Assembly: GCA_016214125.1 (NCBI GenBank)
Contig: JACRPC010000044.1
Location: 58,355-122,354, forward strand
Direction: 5' to 3'
Source: Rhodospirillales bacterium
GTDB taxonomy: Bacteria > Pseudomonadota > Alphaproteobacteria > Rhodospirillales > WMHbin7
DNA: 64,000 nucleotides
Part shown: one piece after another, positions 32,850 to 43,774 of the stretch
How the letters are laid out: each line of letters opens with the position of its first letter
Numbering within the stretch: the first letter of the stretch is position 1
Made by a program: the position numbers and the translations under genes
The notes under the pieces: generated by a model
The model's input: the letters and a program-made list of their open reading frames with translations, nothing else
Databases searched by the model: none
What the model was told of the DNA's origin: nothing

Positions 32850-33368
32850 GTGTCCAATTACGGTTCGATGGGCGGGAAATCTCGGCCCCCTCAGCAGGGG
32901 TCCCAGATCAAAGCGAAGGTCAAGTGGTTCAATCCCGATAAAGGGTTCGGTTTCGTGGCGCCGGTCGATGGTTCGCCGGATGCCTTCATCCATGTCTCGG
33001 TGCTGCAGAAATTCGGCATCAACATCCTGCCCGAGGAGGCGGAGATTCTCTGCGAAGTCGGTCAGGGCGTGAAGGGCATGCAGGTGCTGCGCATCATCGA
33101 GATCGACAGTTCGGGCGCGCCGGCGGCACCGATGCGCGCTGCGCCGCCGCCGCAAGACGGCGCGACCCTGGCGGGCTCGGTCAAGTGGTTCGCCGCCGAA
33201 AAGGGCTTCGGCTTCATCACCGGCGATGACGGCGGCAAGGACATCTTCATCCACAAAAGCGTGCTGCGCCGTTGCGGCATCGACAGTCTGGCCGAAGGCC
33301 AGCGGGTGAGTGTCGTCGCCACCACGACCCAGAAAGGCCGCGAAGCGACCTGGATCGGCCTGGCTTAA
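32850..33368 (+). CDS. Double-domain cold-shock protein
   Basis: A 172-residue protein with two cold-shock domains joined by a Pro/Ala-rich linker. Domain 1 (about residues 22-88) has [14 protein letters not shown] and DAFIHVS; domain 2 (about 108-172) has [15 protein letters not shown] and DIFIHKS, so both RNP1 and RNP2 single-strand nucleic acid motifs are intact. The GTG at 32850 (N-terminus [10 protein letters not shown]) is preferred over an ATG at 32805 or 32868 because of the AAGGGCGG tract upstream. Double-CSD proteins act as RNA chaperones in alphaproteobacteria. A terminator follows the stop. Confidence 0.92.
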   Translation: MSNYGSMGGKSRPPQQGSQIKAKVKWFNPDKGFGFVAPVDGSPDAFIHVSVLQKFGINILPEEAEILCEVGQGVKGMQVLRIIEIDSSGAPAAPMRAAPPPQDGATLAGSVKWFAAEKGFGFITGDDGGKDIFIHKSVLRRCGIDSLAEGQRVSVVATTTQKGREATWIGLA

Positions 33369-33394
33369 GTCCCGCCGGTTCGACATTCGACGCC

Positions 33395-33428
33395 AACGCC
33401 CCCGGCCTCGGGTTGGGGGCGTTTGTCA
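33395..33428 (+). terminator. Rho-independent terminator of the cold-shock gene
   Basis: A 9-bp perfect stem AACGCCCCC (33395-33403) / GGGGGCGTT (33415-33423) with an 11-base loop, followed by TGTCATTT. It lies 27 bp past the cold-shock stop and between converging genes, so it may also stop transcription from the small membrane gene on the other strand. Confidence 0.75.
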
Positions 33429-33463
33429 TTTGGAGATTCGGGTCGAGCTTCGGGGAACGCCCC

Positions 33464-33652
33464 TTAGGCTTTTCCGCCCCCACCGTAGGCAAGGAGGCTC
33501 ACCACCAGCAACATGACCGCGGTAAGCACGAGCCCCAGCACCTGCGCTGCCTGCATGAGCGCCATCGGATGGAAGACGAACAGAGCGGTATGAAGCAGCA
33601 CCACGATCAGGGCGAGGACCAAGGTCCCTAGGGTTTTCGCAACCGGCGACAT
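33464..33652 (-). CDS. Small two-helix membrane protein, hypothetical
   Basis: A 62-residue protein starting at 33652 behind a GAGGG ribosome site eight bases upstream. Two hydrophobic segments (about residues 8-28 and 33-55) are connected by HPMALMQ; the C-terminus is AYGGGGKA. No family is recognised. It is divergent from glgB and ends at the shared terminator region; a longer frame to 33697 would add an unconvincing hydrophilic leader. Confidence 0.55.
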   Translation of the reverse strand: MSPVAKTLGTLVLALIVVLLHTALFVFHPMALMQAAQVLGLVLTAVMLLVVSLLAYGGGGKA

Positions 33653-33784
33653 CGGGAAATCCCTCAATTTCGGGCCATCAACAATATCCGCGGCCAAGCT
33701 AGCGGAAAGCCGGCCGCCGGGTAAAGTCTTCTTTTTTCATGATTCCTCTTGCTTGGCGGAGCGGCATTGGAAACACTTCAGACC

Positions 33785-35983
33785 ATGAGTCCTTCGGCCC
33801 GCTTTACCCACGCCATCGAACGCCTGGTCCTTGGCGAGCACCCCGATCCCTTCGGCTTTCTCGGCCTGCATGGCGAAGGAAGCGGCCACACGCTGCGGGT
33901 CTTTCGACCGGGCGCGGTGCGCGTCGTGGCGCTCGACCGCCAAAGCGGTCGGGAAGTGGGCGAACTTGAGCGCCTGCACGCCGCCGGCCTGTTCGCCAAG
34001 CGCTTCGCCAAGCCGATCGATTATCGCCTGCGCGTCGAGACCGCCGCCGGCGCGGTGCGCGAGATCGAGGACCCCTACCGCTTCGGGCCGGTGTTGGGCG
34101 AGGTTGATCTCCATCTTCTGGGCGAAGGCACCCACGCCCGGGCCTACGACATCCTGGGCGCCCACCTCAAGGTCGTCGACGGCGTCGCCGGCACCGCCTT
34201 CGCCGTCTGGGCGCCCAACGCCAAGCGGGTGAGCGTGATCGGCGATTTCAACGACTGGGACGGACGCGTCCATCCGATGCGGCTTCATCCCGGCGTCGGC
34301 ATCTGGGACATCTTCCTGCCCGGCGTCGGCCAGGGCGACGTCTACAAATACGAACTGCTCGGCCCCGACGGCCGCAAGCTGGCCGAGAAATCCGACCCCT
34401 TCGGCTTCTACGCCGAGGCGCCGCCGAAGTCGGCCTCGGTGGTTTGGCCGTTGCGCGACCACCATTGGGGCGACGGCGATTGGATGGCGTCGCGCGCCCA
34501 GGCCGCCGCCCTCGATCAGCCGGTGTCGATCTACGAAGTCCATTTGGGCTCCTGGCGCAAGCGCCCCGAGGAGGGCAATCGCCGCCTCACCTACCGGGAA
34601 CTGGCGCACGAGTTGGGCGACTATGTCCGCGACCTGGGCTTCACCCATGTCGAGCTGATGCCGGTGCATGAGCATCCGTTCGACGGCTCCTGGGGCTATC
34701 AGCCGATCGGCCTCTTCGCGCCGACCAGCCGCTACGGCACCCCCGACGATTTCTGCTATTTCGTCGACCATCTGCACCGGCTGGGCATCGGCGTCATCAT
34801 CGACTGGGTGGCCGGCCACTTTCCCGGTGACGCCCACGGCCTGGCTTGGTTCGACGGCACCCATCTTTACGAACACGCCGACCCGCGCAAGGGCCGCCAC
34901 CGCGATTGGGACACGTTGATCTACAATTACGGCCGCAACGAGGTGTCGAACTTCCTCTTGGCCAACGCCCTTTTCTGGATGGAGAAGTACCACATCGACG
35001 GCCTGCGGGTGGATGCGGTGGCCTCGATGCTCTATCTCGATTATTCGCGCCAGCCGGGCGACTGGCTGCCCAACCGCTACGGTGGCAAGGAGAACATCGA
35101 GGCCATCGATTTCCTGCGCCGGATGAACGAAATGGTCTATGGCGGACACCCGGGCGTGATGACGGTGGCCGAGGAATCGACCTCCTGGCCGATGGTGTCG
35201 CGGCCCACCTATCTCGGCGGCCTGGGCTTCGGCTACAAATGGAACATGGGCTGGATGCACGACACGCTCCGCTACATGAGCAAGGAGCCCATCCATCGCC
35301 GTTACCATCACGACGACCTCACCTTCGGCCTGCTCTATGCCTTCCACGAGAATTTCGTCTTGCCGATTTCGCACGACGAAGTCGTGCACGGCAAGGGATC
35401 GCTCTTGGGCCGCATGCCGGGCGACCGCTGGCAGCGCTTCGCCAATCTGCGCGCCTATTTCGGCTTCATGTTTACCATGCCGGGCAAGAAGCTCCTTTTC
35501 ATGGGCTGCGAATTCGGCCAAGAGACGGAGTGGGACCACGACGTCTCGCTCGATTGGCACCTGTTGGCCGATCCCTTGCACCGGGGCGTCCAGTCCTGCC
35601 TGCGCGATCTGAACCGGCTCTACCGCGAATGCCCGGCGCTCCACGAGCACGATTGCGAGGGCGCCGGCTTTTCCTGGATCGACTGCAACGACCGCGACAA
35701 CAGTGTCCTGTCCTATGCCCGCGCCGGCAAGGCCGGCAACGAGCGGGTGCTGGTGGTCTGCAACTTCACCCCGGTGGTGCGCGAGGGCTATCGGGTGGGC
35801 GTGCCCAAGGCCGGCATCTGGGAGGAAAGCCTCAACACCGATTCCGGATTCTATGGCGGCTCCAACGTCGGCAACGCCGGCTGGCTTTATTCGGAAGCGA
35901 TCGCCTGGCACGGCCAGAACCAATCGCTGGCGCTGCGCCTGCCGCCGCTGGGCACCGTCATCCTGCGCTGGCGGCCGGCGTGA
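33785..35983 (+). CDS. glgB: 1,4-alpha-glucan branching enzyme
   Basis: A 732-residue GH13 enzyme that transfers alpha-1,4-glucan chains to alpha-1,6 positions in glycogen. An N-terminal CBM48-like module ([13 protein letters not shown] and [20 protein letters not shown]) is followed by the catalytic barrel: [13 protein letters not shown], the nucleophile Asp in [17 protein letters not shown], the acid/base Glu in VAEESTSWP and the third acid in [13 protein letters not shown]. Length is normal for glgB. The ATG at 33785 is used; a TTG at 33767 with a GGAG tract is an alternative. It opens the glycogen operon and overlaps glgX by GTGA. Confidence 0.96.
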   Translation: MSPSARFTHAIERLVLGEHPDPFGFLGLHGEGSGHTLRVFRPGAVRVVALDRQSGREVGELERLHAAGLFAKRFAKPIDYRLRVETAAGAVREIEDPYRFGPVLGEVDLHLLGEGTHARAYDILGAHLKVVDGVAGTAFAVWAPNAKRVSVIGDFNDWDGRVHPMRLHPGVGIWDIFLPGVGQGDVYKYELLGPDGRKLAEKSDPFGFYAEAPPKSASVVWPLRDHHWGDGDWMASRAQAAALDQPVSIYEVHLGSWRKRPEEGNRRLTYRELAHELGDYVRDLGFTHVELMPVHEHPFDGSWGYQPIGLFAPTSRYGTPDDFCYFVDHLHRLGIGVIIDWVAGHFPGDAHGLAWFDGTHLYEHADPRKGRHRDWDTLIYNYGRNEVSNFLLANALFWMEKYHIDGLRVDAVASMLYLDYSRQPGDWLPNRYGGKENIEAIDFLRRMNEMVYGGHPGVMTVAEESTSWPMVSRPTYLGGLGFGYKWNMGWMHDTLRYMSKEPIHRRYHHDDLTFGLLYAFHENFVLPISHDEVVHGKGSLLGRMPGDRWQRFANLRAYFGFMFTMPGKKLLFMGCEFGQETEWDHDVSLDWHLLADPLHRGVQSCLRDLNRLYRECPALHEHDCEGAGFSWIDCNDRDNSVLSYARAGKAGNERVLVVCNFTPVVREGYRVGVPKAGIWEESLNTDSGFYGGSNVGNAGWLYSEAIAWHGQNQSLALRLPPLGTVILRWRPA

Positions 35984-38112
35984 GCGGGCGGCCGCTTCGT
36001 CCCGGCCGGCCCTATCCCCTGGGCGCCACCTGGGACGGCAAAGGCGTCAATTTCGCGCTGTTCTCGGCGCACGCCAGCCGGGTCGATCTGTGCCTGTTCG
36101 ACCATCACGGCCACCGCGAGACCGAGCGGATTCCGCTGCCCGAATACACCGACGAGGTCTGGCACGGCTATCTGCCCGACGTCCGCCCCGGCCAGCTTTA
36201 CGGCTATCGGGTCGACGGCGCCTACGATCCGGTCAACGGGCATCGCTTCAATCCCTACAAGCTCCTGATCGACCCCTACGCCAAGGCCCTGGCCGGCGAC
36301 TTCAAATGGAGCGACACCCATTACGCCTACCGTTTCGGCGGTCCGCATGGCGACCAGACGATGGACCGGCGCGACAACGCCCGCTATCTGCCCAAGGCCC
36401 GGGTGATGGACACCGCCTTCACCTGGGGCGACGACCGCGCGCCGTCGGTTCCCATGGCCTCCAGCGTCATCTACGAACTCCACGTCAAGGGATTCACCAA
36501 ACGCCATCCGGGGGTGCCCGGACGTTTCAAAGGCAGCTTCCTCGGCCTGGCGCAGCCGGGCGTGATCGAATATCTGGTCCATCTGGGCGTCACCGCCGTC
36601 GAGCTTCTGCCGATCTTCGCCTTCATCGACGAGCACGGCCTGGCGCAGCGCGGCTTGCCGAATTACTGGGGCTACAACCCGATCGGCTTCTTCGCCCCCG
36701 AGCCGCGCTACTGCGAGGAAAACCCGCTGGGCGATTTCAAGAGCATGGTCCAGCGCCTGCATGAGGCCGGCATCGAGGTGATCCTCGACGTCGTCTACAA
36801 CCACACCGCCGAAGGCAACCATCTCGGCCCCACCTTCAGCTTCAAGGGCATCGACAACGCCTCCTATTACCGCCTGGTGCCCGGCGACGCCCGCCATTAC
36901 GAAAATTATTCCGGCTGCGGCAACACGCTCGATCTGCGCCACCCGCGCGTCCTCCAGATGGTGATGGACAGCCTGCGCTATTGGGTCGAGGACATGCATG
37001 TCGACGGCTTCCGCTTCGATCTCGCCTCGGCGCTGGCGCGCGAGGGCAACGGCATCGATCCCGGCGCCGGCTTCCTCGACGCCATGCGCCAGGACCCGGT
37101 GATGGCCCGGGTGAAATGGATTTCCGAACCCTGGGATCTGGGCGGCGACGGCTACCGGCTGGGCGGCTTTCCGCCCGGCTGGTCGGAATGGAACGGGCGT
37201 TTCCGCGACACCGTGCGGCGCTTCTGGCGCGGCGATGGCGGGCTGATCGGCGATCTCGCCTCGCGGCTCACCGGCTCGTCCGATCTGTTCGAATGGGGCG
37301 GCAGGCGGCCCTGGGCCAGCCTCAATTTCGTCACCGCCCATGACGGCTTCACCCTGGCCGATCTCACCGCTTACGATCGCAAACACAATCAGGCCAACGG
37401 CGAGGACAACCGCGACGGCACCGACGCCAACTATTCCTGGAATTGCGGGGTCGAAGGCCCGACCGCCAACGCCTCGATCAACACCCTGCGCGCCCAGCAG
37501 CGGCGCAATCTGATGGCGACGCTCGTGCTGTCGCAGGGCGTGCCGATGATCCTGGCCGGCGACGAGATGGGCCACAGCCAGCAGGGTAACAACAACGCCT
37601 ACTGCCAGGACAACGAACTGTCCTGGATCGATTGGGAATCGCTCGACGAGGAAATGTTGACCTTCACCCGCGCCTTGATCCGCCTGCGCGCCGAGCACCC
37701 GGTCTTCCGCCGGCCGCGCTTCTTCAAGGGCCAACCGATCGAGGGCGCCGGCATCCGCGACATTGCCTGGATCACGCCCGAGGGGCGCGAAATGGGCGCC
37801 GGCGACTGGATGGTGCCCTTTGCCCGGTCGCTCGGCTTCGTGCTGGGCGGCGAAGTCTGCCTGGCCGACGCGGCGCCCGAGGGCGGGCGGGCGAAGGCCG
37901 ACGACACCTTTCTGATCCTGATGAACGCCCATCACGAGCAGATCGATTACCAAATGCCGCACGAACGCAAGGGCAAGGCCTGGGAACTGCTGATCGACAC
38001 GGCGCTGCCCGGCGGCCTTGGCCACGGCGAAGCCTTCACCAACGACCAGTCCTATCCGCTCAAGGCCTGGGCGATGGCGGTCTTGAAACGCCAGCATGGA
38101 CGGGGAGGCTGA
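35980..38112 (+). CDS. glgX: Glycogen debranching enzyme (GlgX/isoamylase type)
   Basis: A 710-residue GH13 enzyme that hydrolyses alpha-1,6 branches of phosphorylase-trimmed glycogen. The GTG at 35980 overlaps the glgB stop. The N-terminal CBM48 module includes [19 protein letters not shown]; the barrel has [11 protein letters not shown], the nucleophile in [13 protein letters not shown], the acid/base in [13 protein letters not shown] and the third Asp in [11 protein letters not shown]. The length and the [19 protein letters not shown] segment are typical of GlgX. It precedes malQ with a single base between stop and start, so the whole set is one operon. Confidence 0.95.
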   Translation: MSGRPLRPGRPYPLGATWDGKGVNFALFSAHASRVDLCLFDHHGHRETERIPLPEYTDEVWHGYLPDVRPGQLYGYRVDGAYDPVNGHRFNPYKLLIDPYAKALAGDFKWSDTHYAYRFGGPHGDQTMDRRDNARYLPKARVMDTAFTWGDDRAPSVPMASSVIYELHVKGFTKRHPGVPGRFKGSFLGLAQPGVIEYLVHLGVTAVELLPIFAFIDEHGLAQRGLPNYWGYNPIGFFAPEPRYCEENPLGDFKSMVQRLHEAGIEVILDVVYNHTAEGNHLGPTFSFKGIDNASYYRLVPGDARHYENYSGCGNTLDLRHPRVLQMVMDSLRYWVEDMHVDGFRFDLASALAREGNGIDPGAGFLDAMRQDPVMARVKWISEPWDLGGDGYRLGGFPPGWSEWNGRFRDTVRRFWRGDGGLIGDLASRLTGSSDLFEWGGRRPWASLNFVTAHDGFTLADLTAYDRKHNQANGEDNRDGTDANYSWNCGVEGPTANASINTLRAQQRRNLMATLVLSQGVPMILAGDEMGHSQQGNNNAYCQDNELSWIDWESLDEEMLTFTRALIRLRAEHPVFRRPRFFKGQPIEGAGIRDIAWITPEGREMGAGDWMVPFARSLGFVLGGEVCLADAAPEGGRAKADDTFLILMNAHHEQIDYQMPHERKGKAWELLIDTALPGGLGHGEAFTNDQSYPLKAWAMAVLKRQHGRGG

Positions 38113-38113
38113 C

Positions 38114-40312
38114 ATGGACGAACTCGACCGCTTGGCCGAGCGCGCCGGCATCGAGCCCGGCTGGTGGGATTTTTTCGGCAATTGGCGGGTGGTGCCTCCC
38201 GACACCAAACGCGTTTTCCTGCGCGCCATGGGTTTCGAGGTCGATCGCCAAGATGGCGTCGCCCTGGCCCTGCGCGACCTCGAATCCCGGCCTTGGCGGC
38301 GCGCACTGCCCTACGTTCATGTCGCCCGCCTGAACGGAAGCCCAGCCAGCCTTCCGGTCATGGTCGCCGACGAGGCGCCGACACGCCTGTCCTGGACGCT
38401 GGTCCGCGAAGATGGCGAGCGTTGGACGGGCGAGGTCGCCGCCGACGATCTTGAGGTATTGGAAGCGGTGGTGATCGACGGCCAGCGCCGACGCCGCCTT
38501 GTCTTGCCCCTGCCCGGCGATTTGCCGACCGGCTACCACCACCTCACTCTCGACGGCCACGACGAAACGGCCTCGCTGATCGTCGCCCCCCATCGCGCCT
38601 ACTGGCCGCCGGCGATCGAAGCGGGCGGCAAGGTCTGGGGCGTCACCACCCAGCTCTATGCCCTGCGCCGCACCCACGATTGGGGCTCGGGCGATTACAC
38701 GGCGCTTGCCGAATTGGCTCGCCTGGTGGCCAAGAAGGGCGGCGGCGCCATCGGCATCAATCCGCTGCACGCCCGTTTTCCCGCCCAGCCGGCGCGCATA
38801 AGCCCTTATGCCCCCTCCTCGCGCCTGTTCCTCGACATTCTGTCGATCGATCCCGAGGCGGCACCCGAATTCGACGCCGTCAGGGCCGAGGCGCTGAAGC
38901 TCAAACCCAAGCTGGCCGAGTTGCGCGGCCTCGACCTCATCGATCCCCTCGGCCATTCGGCCGCCAAGATGGCGATCTTCGAGGGCCTGTTCGCGGCGTT
39001 CCAGAGCCGCCATCTGGGGCCAAACCCGACGGCGCGCGGTAAAGCCTTTCACAAATTCGTCCGCCAGGGCGGCCAAGCCTTGGCGCGCTTCGCCCTCTTC
39101 CAGGCGCTGCACGAGCGCTTCCTGGCGGAAAGCCCGCATCTCGGCTATTGGCGGCAATGGCCGCCGCCCTTCCGCAAGCCGGACGGGCCGGCGGTGCGCC
39201 AGTTCGCCCGCGACCGGGCAGCGCGCCTCGACTTCTTCCAGTATCTGCAATTCCTGGCCGACGAGCAGTTGGGCGCCGCCGCCAAGCAGTGCCGCGCCTT
39301 GGGCATGGCGGTGGGGATTTACCGCGATCTCGGCGTCGCCATCGCCGATGACGGCGCCGACGCCTGGGCGAACCAGGATGTGTTGGCGTCCGGCGTCGGC
39401 GTCGGCGCGCCGCCCGATCCCCTGAACCACAAGGGCCAGGATTGGGGGTTGGCGCCCTTCAATCCGCAGGCCCTGCCCGTCAAAGGCTACGCGCCATTTG
39501 CCGAGGCGGTGGCCGCCAACATGCGCCATGCCGGGGCGATGCGGCTCGACCACGCCATGCAATTGGTCCGCCTCTATTGGGTGCCGCAAGGCCACGACGC
39601 CGATCAAGGCGCCTATGTCCGCATGCCCGGCGCCGATCTCTTTTCCATCCTGGCCCTGGAAAGCCAGCGCCACCAATGCCTCGTCGTCGGCGAGGATCTG
39701 GGCACCGTGCCCGACGGATTCCGCGAAACGCTGCGCGACACCGGCATCTTCGCCTACCGCCTGCTGGTTTTCGAACGCGACGGCCAGGGTGCCTTCAAGC
39801 CGCCCGGCGATTACACCGACGCCGCCCTGGTCTCGGTCGGCACCCACGATCTGCCGCCGCTCTTGGGCTGGTGGCAAGGAACCGATCTCGACGAGCGCGA
39901 ACGCCTGGGTCTTTATCCCCGACCCGAGATGGCGGGCGAGGAGCGCCAGGCGCGCGCCGAAGCCCGTCGCCGCCTGGTCGAGGCCCTGGTGGGGGCCGGC
40001 GTGCTCGATCCCCTGTTTCCGACCGAGGGCGCCCTCACCGCCGCCCAAGGCGGCCGCCTGGTTCTGGCCACGCACCGCTATTTGAGCGCCACCCCCTGCC
40101 GGCTGCACATGGTTCAGCTTGAAGACGTCGCCAAGCTCGCCCACCAGATGAATCTGCCGGGCACCGTCGACCAGCATCCCAATTGGCGCCGGCGCCATCC
40201 GCAAGCCATTGACCAATTGCTCGACGACGATCTAATGAGAGTGGTGGCCAATCTCCTCAATCGCGGCTATCCGTCGGTAAGCCCGCCCAGGAAATCGCCC
40301 AAGCGGCGATAG
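38114..40312 (+). CDS. malQ: 4-alpha-glucanotransferase (amylomaltase)
   Basis: A 732-residue GH77 enzyme that transfers maltosyl units between maltodextrins. The start at 38114 follows GGGGAGG by six bases. The N-terminal 170 residues are an extra domain seen in long MalQ proteins; the catalytic part starts near VWGVTTQLYALRRTHDWGSG. The nucleophile Asp lies in AMRLDHAMQL, the acid/base Glu in VVGEDLGTVPDGF and the third Asp in SVGTHDLPPLLGWW. It belongs to glycogen breakdown together with glgX and glgP. The last 15 residues are basic and poorly conserved. Confidence 0.94.
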   Translation: MDELDRLAERAGIEPGWWDFFGNWRVVPPDTKRVFLRAMGFEVDRQDGVALALRDLESRPWRRALPYVHVARLNGSPASLPVMVADEAPTRLSWTLVREDGERWTGEVAADDLEVLEAVVIDGQRRRRLVLPLPGDLPTGYHHLTLDGHDETASLIVAPHRAYWPPAIEAGGKVWGVTTQLYALRRTHDWGSGDYTALAELARLVAKKGGGAIGINPLHARFPAQPARISPYAPSSRLFLDILSIDPEAAPEFDAVRAEALKLKPKLAELRGLDLIDPLGHSAAKMAIFEGLFAAFQSRHLGPNPTARGKAFHKFVRQGGQALARFALFQALHERFLAESPHLGYWRQWPPPFRKPDGPAVRQFARDRAARLDFFQYLQFLADEQLGAAAKQCRALGMAVGIYRDLGVAIADDGADAWANQDVLASGVGVGAPPDPLNHKGQDWGLAPFNPQALPVKGYAPFAEAVAANMRHAGAMRLDHAMQLVRLYWVPQGHDADQGAYVRMPGADLFSILALESQRHQCLVVGEDLGTVPDGFRETLRDTGIFAYRLLVFERDGQGAFKPPGDYTDAALVSVGTHDLPPLLGWWQGTDLDERERLGLYPRPEMAGEERQARAEARRRLVEALVGAGVLDPLFPTEGALTAAQGGRLVLATHRYLSATPCRLHMVQLEDVAKLAHQMNLPGTVDQHPNWRRRHPQAIDQLLDDDLMRVVANLLNRGYPSVSPPRKSPKRR

Positions 40313-40414
40313 GTCCCGGGCGCTTTGCCTTCGGGTCTGTCCTTATTTTCCAAGACTTGCCGGATTGAAAAAGGCCGATAAACTGGTGTTCGGACAGTCG
40401 GGACGCGGGCGAGC

Positions 40415-42889
40415 ATGAACAAACTCAAAGGGGGCACGGCCGAAGAGATCGCCCTTTGGATTCGCCAGGGCTTGGCCGATCACCTGCTCTATTCGGTCGG
40501 CAAGGACGTCATCAACTCGACCTCGCGCGACTGGTACCTGTCGGCGGCGCATGTGGTGCGCGACCGCATGATCGAGCGCTGGATGGAAACCATGCGCGGC
40601 TATTACGATCAGGACGTCAAGCGGGTCTATTACCTGTCGATGGAATTCCTGATCGGCCGCACGCTGGCCAACGGCATGATCAACATGGGCGTGCACGCGC
40701 CCTTGCGCGAGGCGGTGCTCGATTACGGCTACGATCTGGCGGAACTGGAAAGCTGGGAGGTGGAACCGGCCTTGGGCACCGGCGGCCTGGGTCGCCTCGC
40801 CGCCTGCCTGCTCGATTCGATGGCGACCCTCGATCTGCCCGGCTTCGGCTACGGCATTCGCTACGAATACGGCATGTTCACCCAACACATCGAGCAGGGC
40901 AATCAGGTCGAAGCGCCCGAGAACTGGCTGCGCTACGGCAATCCATGGGAATTCCCGCGCCCGGGCGTGATCTTCCCGGTCCGCTTCGGCGGCAAGGTTG
41001 TCCAGGCCAAGGACGCCGACGGGCGCTGGCGCCATCAGTGGCACGACGCCGAGGAAGTGATGGCGATGGCCTACGATCTGCCGGTGCCGGGCTATGGCGG
41101 CAAGACGGTCAACAATCTCCGCCTCTGGTCGGCCAAATCGACCCGCGAATTCAATCTGCGCTACTTCAACGCCGGCAATTACATCGAGGCGGTGAAGGAC
41201 AAGACCGAATCGGAAAACCTCTCCAAGGTCCTTTACCCCAGCGATTCCACAGCGCGCGGCAAGGAGCTGCGCTTCAAGCAGGAATATTTCTTCGTCTCCG
41301 CCTCGCTCCAAGACATTCTCACCCGCTACCGCCGCCACCATGAGGGCTTCGACGCCCTGCCCGACCGGGTCGCCATGCAACTGAACGATACCCATCCGGC
41401 GCTGGCGGTCACCGAGCTGATGCGCATTCTGCTCGACGACTATCACTACGATTTCGACCGCGCGCTCAACATCACCCGGCGCTGCTTCGCCTACACCAAC
41501 CACACCCTCTTGCCCGAGGCGCTGGAAACCTGGCCGGTCGAGCTGTTCGAACGCCTGCTGCCGCGCCATCTCCAGATCATCTACGAGATCAACCAGGAGT
41601 ACCTCTTGGGGGTGCGCAAGCGCTTTCCCGACGACGCCGATCTCCTGCGCCGCCTGTCCCTGATCGACGAGATGGGTGAGCGCCGGGTGCGCATGGCCCA
41701 TCTGGCCTTCGCCGGTTCGCACCGGGTGAACGGGGTGGCGCAGATCCACACCGAACTGATGAAATCGACCATCTTCGCCGATTTCCATCGCGTCGAGCCC
41801 GGCAAGATCATCGGCATCACCAACGGCATCACGCCCAGGCGCTGGCTGCTGTCGGCCAATCCGCGTCTGGCCCGGCTGATCACCAGCCGCATCGGCGAGG
41901 GCTGGATCACCGATCTCGAGCGCCTGCGCGATCTCGAGCCCCTGGCCGACGACGGCGAATTCCGCGAGGCCTTCCGGGCGGTGAAGCGCGCCAACAAGGA
42001 ACGGCTGGCCACCGTCGTCCAGCAGCGCCTGGGGGTCGATGTCGATCTCTTCTCGCTCTTCGACGTCATGGTCAAGCGCATCCACGAATACAAGCGCCAG
42101 CTTCTCAACGTGCTGGCGGTGGTGGCGCGCTACAACCGCATCCGCGCCAACCCCGAGGCGCCGATCCCGCCGCGCACGGTGATCATCGGCGGCAAGGCGG
42201 CGCCCGGCTACGCCATGGCGAAATTGATCATCAAGCTGATCAACGACATCGCCCGCACCATCAACGCCGACCCGGCGGTGGGTCGGCGCCTTCGCCTGGC
42301 CTTCGTGCCCAATTACAACGTCTCCACCGCCGAGCTGATCATTCCGGCCGCCGAATTGTCCGAGCAGATTTCCACCGCCGGCACCGAGGCCTCGGGCACC
42401 GGCAACATGAAGCTCGCTCTTAACGGCGCGCTCACCATCGGCACCTGGGACGGCGCCACCATCGAGATCGCCAAGGCGGTGGGGCCGGAAAACATGTTCC
42501 TCTTCGGGCTTACTGCCGACGAGGTGCAGGCGAAGCGGCGCCAGGGCTACCGCGCCTGGGATCATTTTCAGGCCGACGCCGAACTGCGCTTGGCGCTCGA
42601 CCAGATCGGCTCCGGCTTCTTCTCGCCCGATCAGCCCGACCGCTTCCGCCCGATCTTCGATTCCCTCACCCACGGCGGCGACCATTACCTGCTGCTCGCC
42701 GACTTCGCCGCCTACCAGGCGGCCCAGGCCAAGGCCGACGCGCTTTACGCCGATCCCGAGGCCTGGACCCGCCAGGCCGTTCTCACCGTCGCCCGCATGG
42801 GCTATTTCTCGGCCGATCGCACGGTGCGCGAATACGCCGAGCGCGTCTGGGGCCTGGGACCCGGCGGCAAGGACCAAGGAGGGCTCTGA
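40415..42889 (+). CDS. glgP: Glycogen/starch phosphorylase
   Basis: An 824-residue GT35 PLP enzyme releasing glucose-1-phosphate from alpha-1,4-glucan. Landmarks: NDTHPALAVTELMRILLDD, the catalytic region TNHTLLPEALETWPVELF, and the PLP Lys in EASGTGNMKLALNGALTIG. Length is normal. A 102-bp gap separates it from malQ, enough for its own promoter, but no clear one is seen. The cluster contains degradation and branching enzymes while glgA and glgC are absent from the window. Confidence 0.96.
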   Translation: MNKLKGGTAEEIALWIRQGLADHLLYSVGKDVINSTSRDWYLSAAHVVRDRMIERWMETMRGYYDQDVKRVYYLSMEFLIGRTLANGMINMGVHAPLREAVLDYGYDLAELESWEVEPALGTGGLGRLAACLLDSMATLDLPGFGYGIRYEYGMFTQHIEQGNQVEAPENWLRYGNPWEFPRPGVIFPVRFGGKVVQAKDADGRWRHQWHDAEEVMAMAYDLPVPGYGGKTVNNLRLWSAKSTREFNLRYFNAGNYIEAVKDKTESENLSKVLYPSDSTARGKELRFKQEYFFVSASLQDILTRYRRHHEGFDALPDRVAMQLNDTHPALAVTELMRILLDDYHYDFDRALNITRRCFAYTNHTLLPEALETWPVELFERLLPRHLQIIYEINQEYLLGVRKRFPDDADLLRRLSLIDEMGERRVRMAHLAFAGSHRVNGVAQIHTELMKSTIFADFHRVEPGKIIGITNGITPRRWLLSANPRLARLITSRIGEGWITDLERLRDLEPLADDGEFREAFRAVKRANKERLATVVQQRLGVDVDLFSLFDVMVKRIHEYKRQLLNVLAVVARYNRIRANPEAPIPPRTVIIGGKAAPGYAMAKLIIKLINDIARTINADPAVGRRLRLAFVPNYNVSTAELIIPAAELSEQISTAGTEASGTGNMKLALNGALTIGTWDGATIEIAKAVGPENMFLFGLTADEVQAKRRQGYRAWDHFQADAELRLALDQIGSGFFSPDQPDRFRPIFDSLTHGGDHYLLLADFAAYQAAQAKADALYADPEAWTRQAVLTVARMGYFSADRTVREYAERVWGLGPGGKDQGGL

Positions 42890-42890
42890 G

Positions 42891-43748
42891 GTGATGCCCC
42901 AGTCGGCCTGGCTCTCCCGGGTAGCGCTGGCCGGATCGGCGGTGTTCGCGCTGGCCGGACTGGGCCTGGCCGGCGAAGTCGAGTTGGGCCAGAAGCTGCA
43001 GGCCCTGGCCCGGCTGCTCGCCTCGCCCACCGCCGCCCAAATCGACCAGCAGGGCGCGCCCCAGGCCCAGGACAAGCTCGCCAAGGCCCGCGCCCTCAAG
43101 GACATGGCCGATGTGGCGCGCCGCCAGGGCAAGATCGGCGAGGCCGAGCAGCAGGCCGGCGAGGCCTTGCGGCTGGTGTCCGAGGCCACCGTGCTGGCCT
43201 CGTGGCGCCAGGCGCCCATCGATGCGCGCCGCGCCCGCTACCGCGATCTCGCCGACGGCATCGCCGCCTACCGCGATTCCTTCGACGAGGCGGCCCGCGC
43301 CAAGGGTCCGGCGGCGGCACGGCTGCTCGACCGCCAGCGTCTGGCCGACCTGCTCGCCAAGGCCGATTCCCATGCCGCCACCCAGCGCTGGGACGAGGCC
43401 AACGCCGCCCTGGAAACCGCGTTGGTGCTGGTCGAGAACGCCACCATCGATTTGCGCAACAACGACACCGTCGTCTACACCCAGTCTTTCCAAACGCCGC
43501 GCGACGAGTTCCGCTTCGAAAGCGAGCGCTACGCCGGCACGTTCGGACTGGTCCAGCAACGCCTGAAGGACGAGCGCCTTGCCCCGGAAGCCCGCCGCCG
43601 CGCTCAATCCCTCATTGCCGACGCCGAAAACCAACGCAGCCAGGCGCTTGGCTTGGCCGGGAACGGCGATTACGAGAAGGCCTCGCGCGTGCTCGAAGAG
43701 GCCCAGAAGCGACTGCTCGACGCCGCCCAGGCGTTGGGCGCCCTATGA
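42891..43748 (+). CDS. Exported alpha-helical (coiled-coil) protein, unknown function
   Basis: A 285-residue protein with a signal peptide (about residues 1-27, ending LGLAGEVEL), starting at GTG 42891 or ATG 42894 behind an AAGGAGGG ribosome site that overlaps the end of glgP. The mature part is nearly all helix, rich in Ala, Glu and Gln, with heptad-like stretches (KARALKDMADVARRQGKIGE and ARLLDRQRLADLLAKADSHA) and an ALETALVLVENATIDLRNN segment. No domain is recognised. It shares an ATGA overlap with a possible upstream start of the multicopper oxidase, so they may be made together; a periplasmic partner role is conceivable but not shown. Confidence 0.7.
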   Translation: MMPQSAWLSRVALAGSAVFALAGLGLAGEVELGQKLQALARLLASPTAAQIDQQGAPQAQDKLAKARALKDMADVARRQGKIGEAEQQAGEALRLVSEATVLASWRQAPIDARRARYRDLADGIAAYRDSFDEAARAKGPAAARLLDRQRLADLLAKADSHAATQRWDEANAALETALVLVENATIDLRNNDTVVYTQSFQTPRDEFRFESERYAGTFGLVQQRLKDERLAPEARRRAQSLIADAENQRSQALGLAGNGDYEKASRVLEEAQKRLLDAAQALGAL

Positions 43749-43774
43749 GTGATCCGGATCGGAGGGGAACCCAC

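Noticed and set aside
33737..43219. Several long minus-strand open frames opposite glgB, glgX, malQ and glgP
   Set aside because: Their composition (His, Gln, Val, Gly rich without motifs) is typical of antisense frames in high-GC DNA, and the plus-strand glycogen genes account for the whole stretch.
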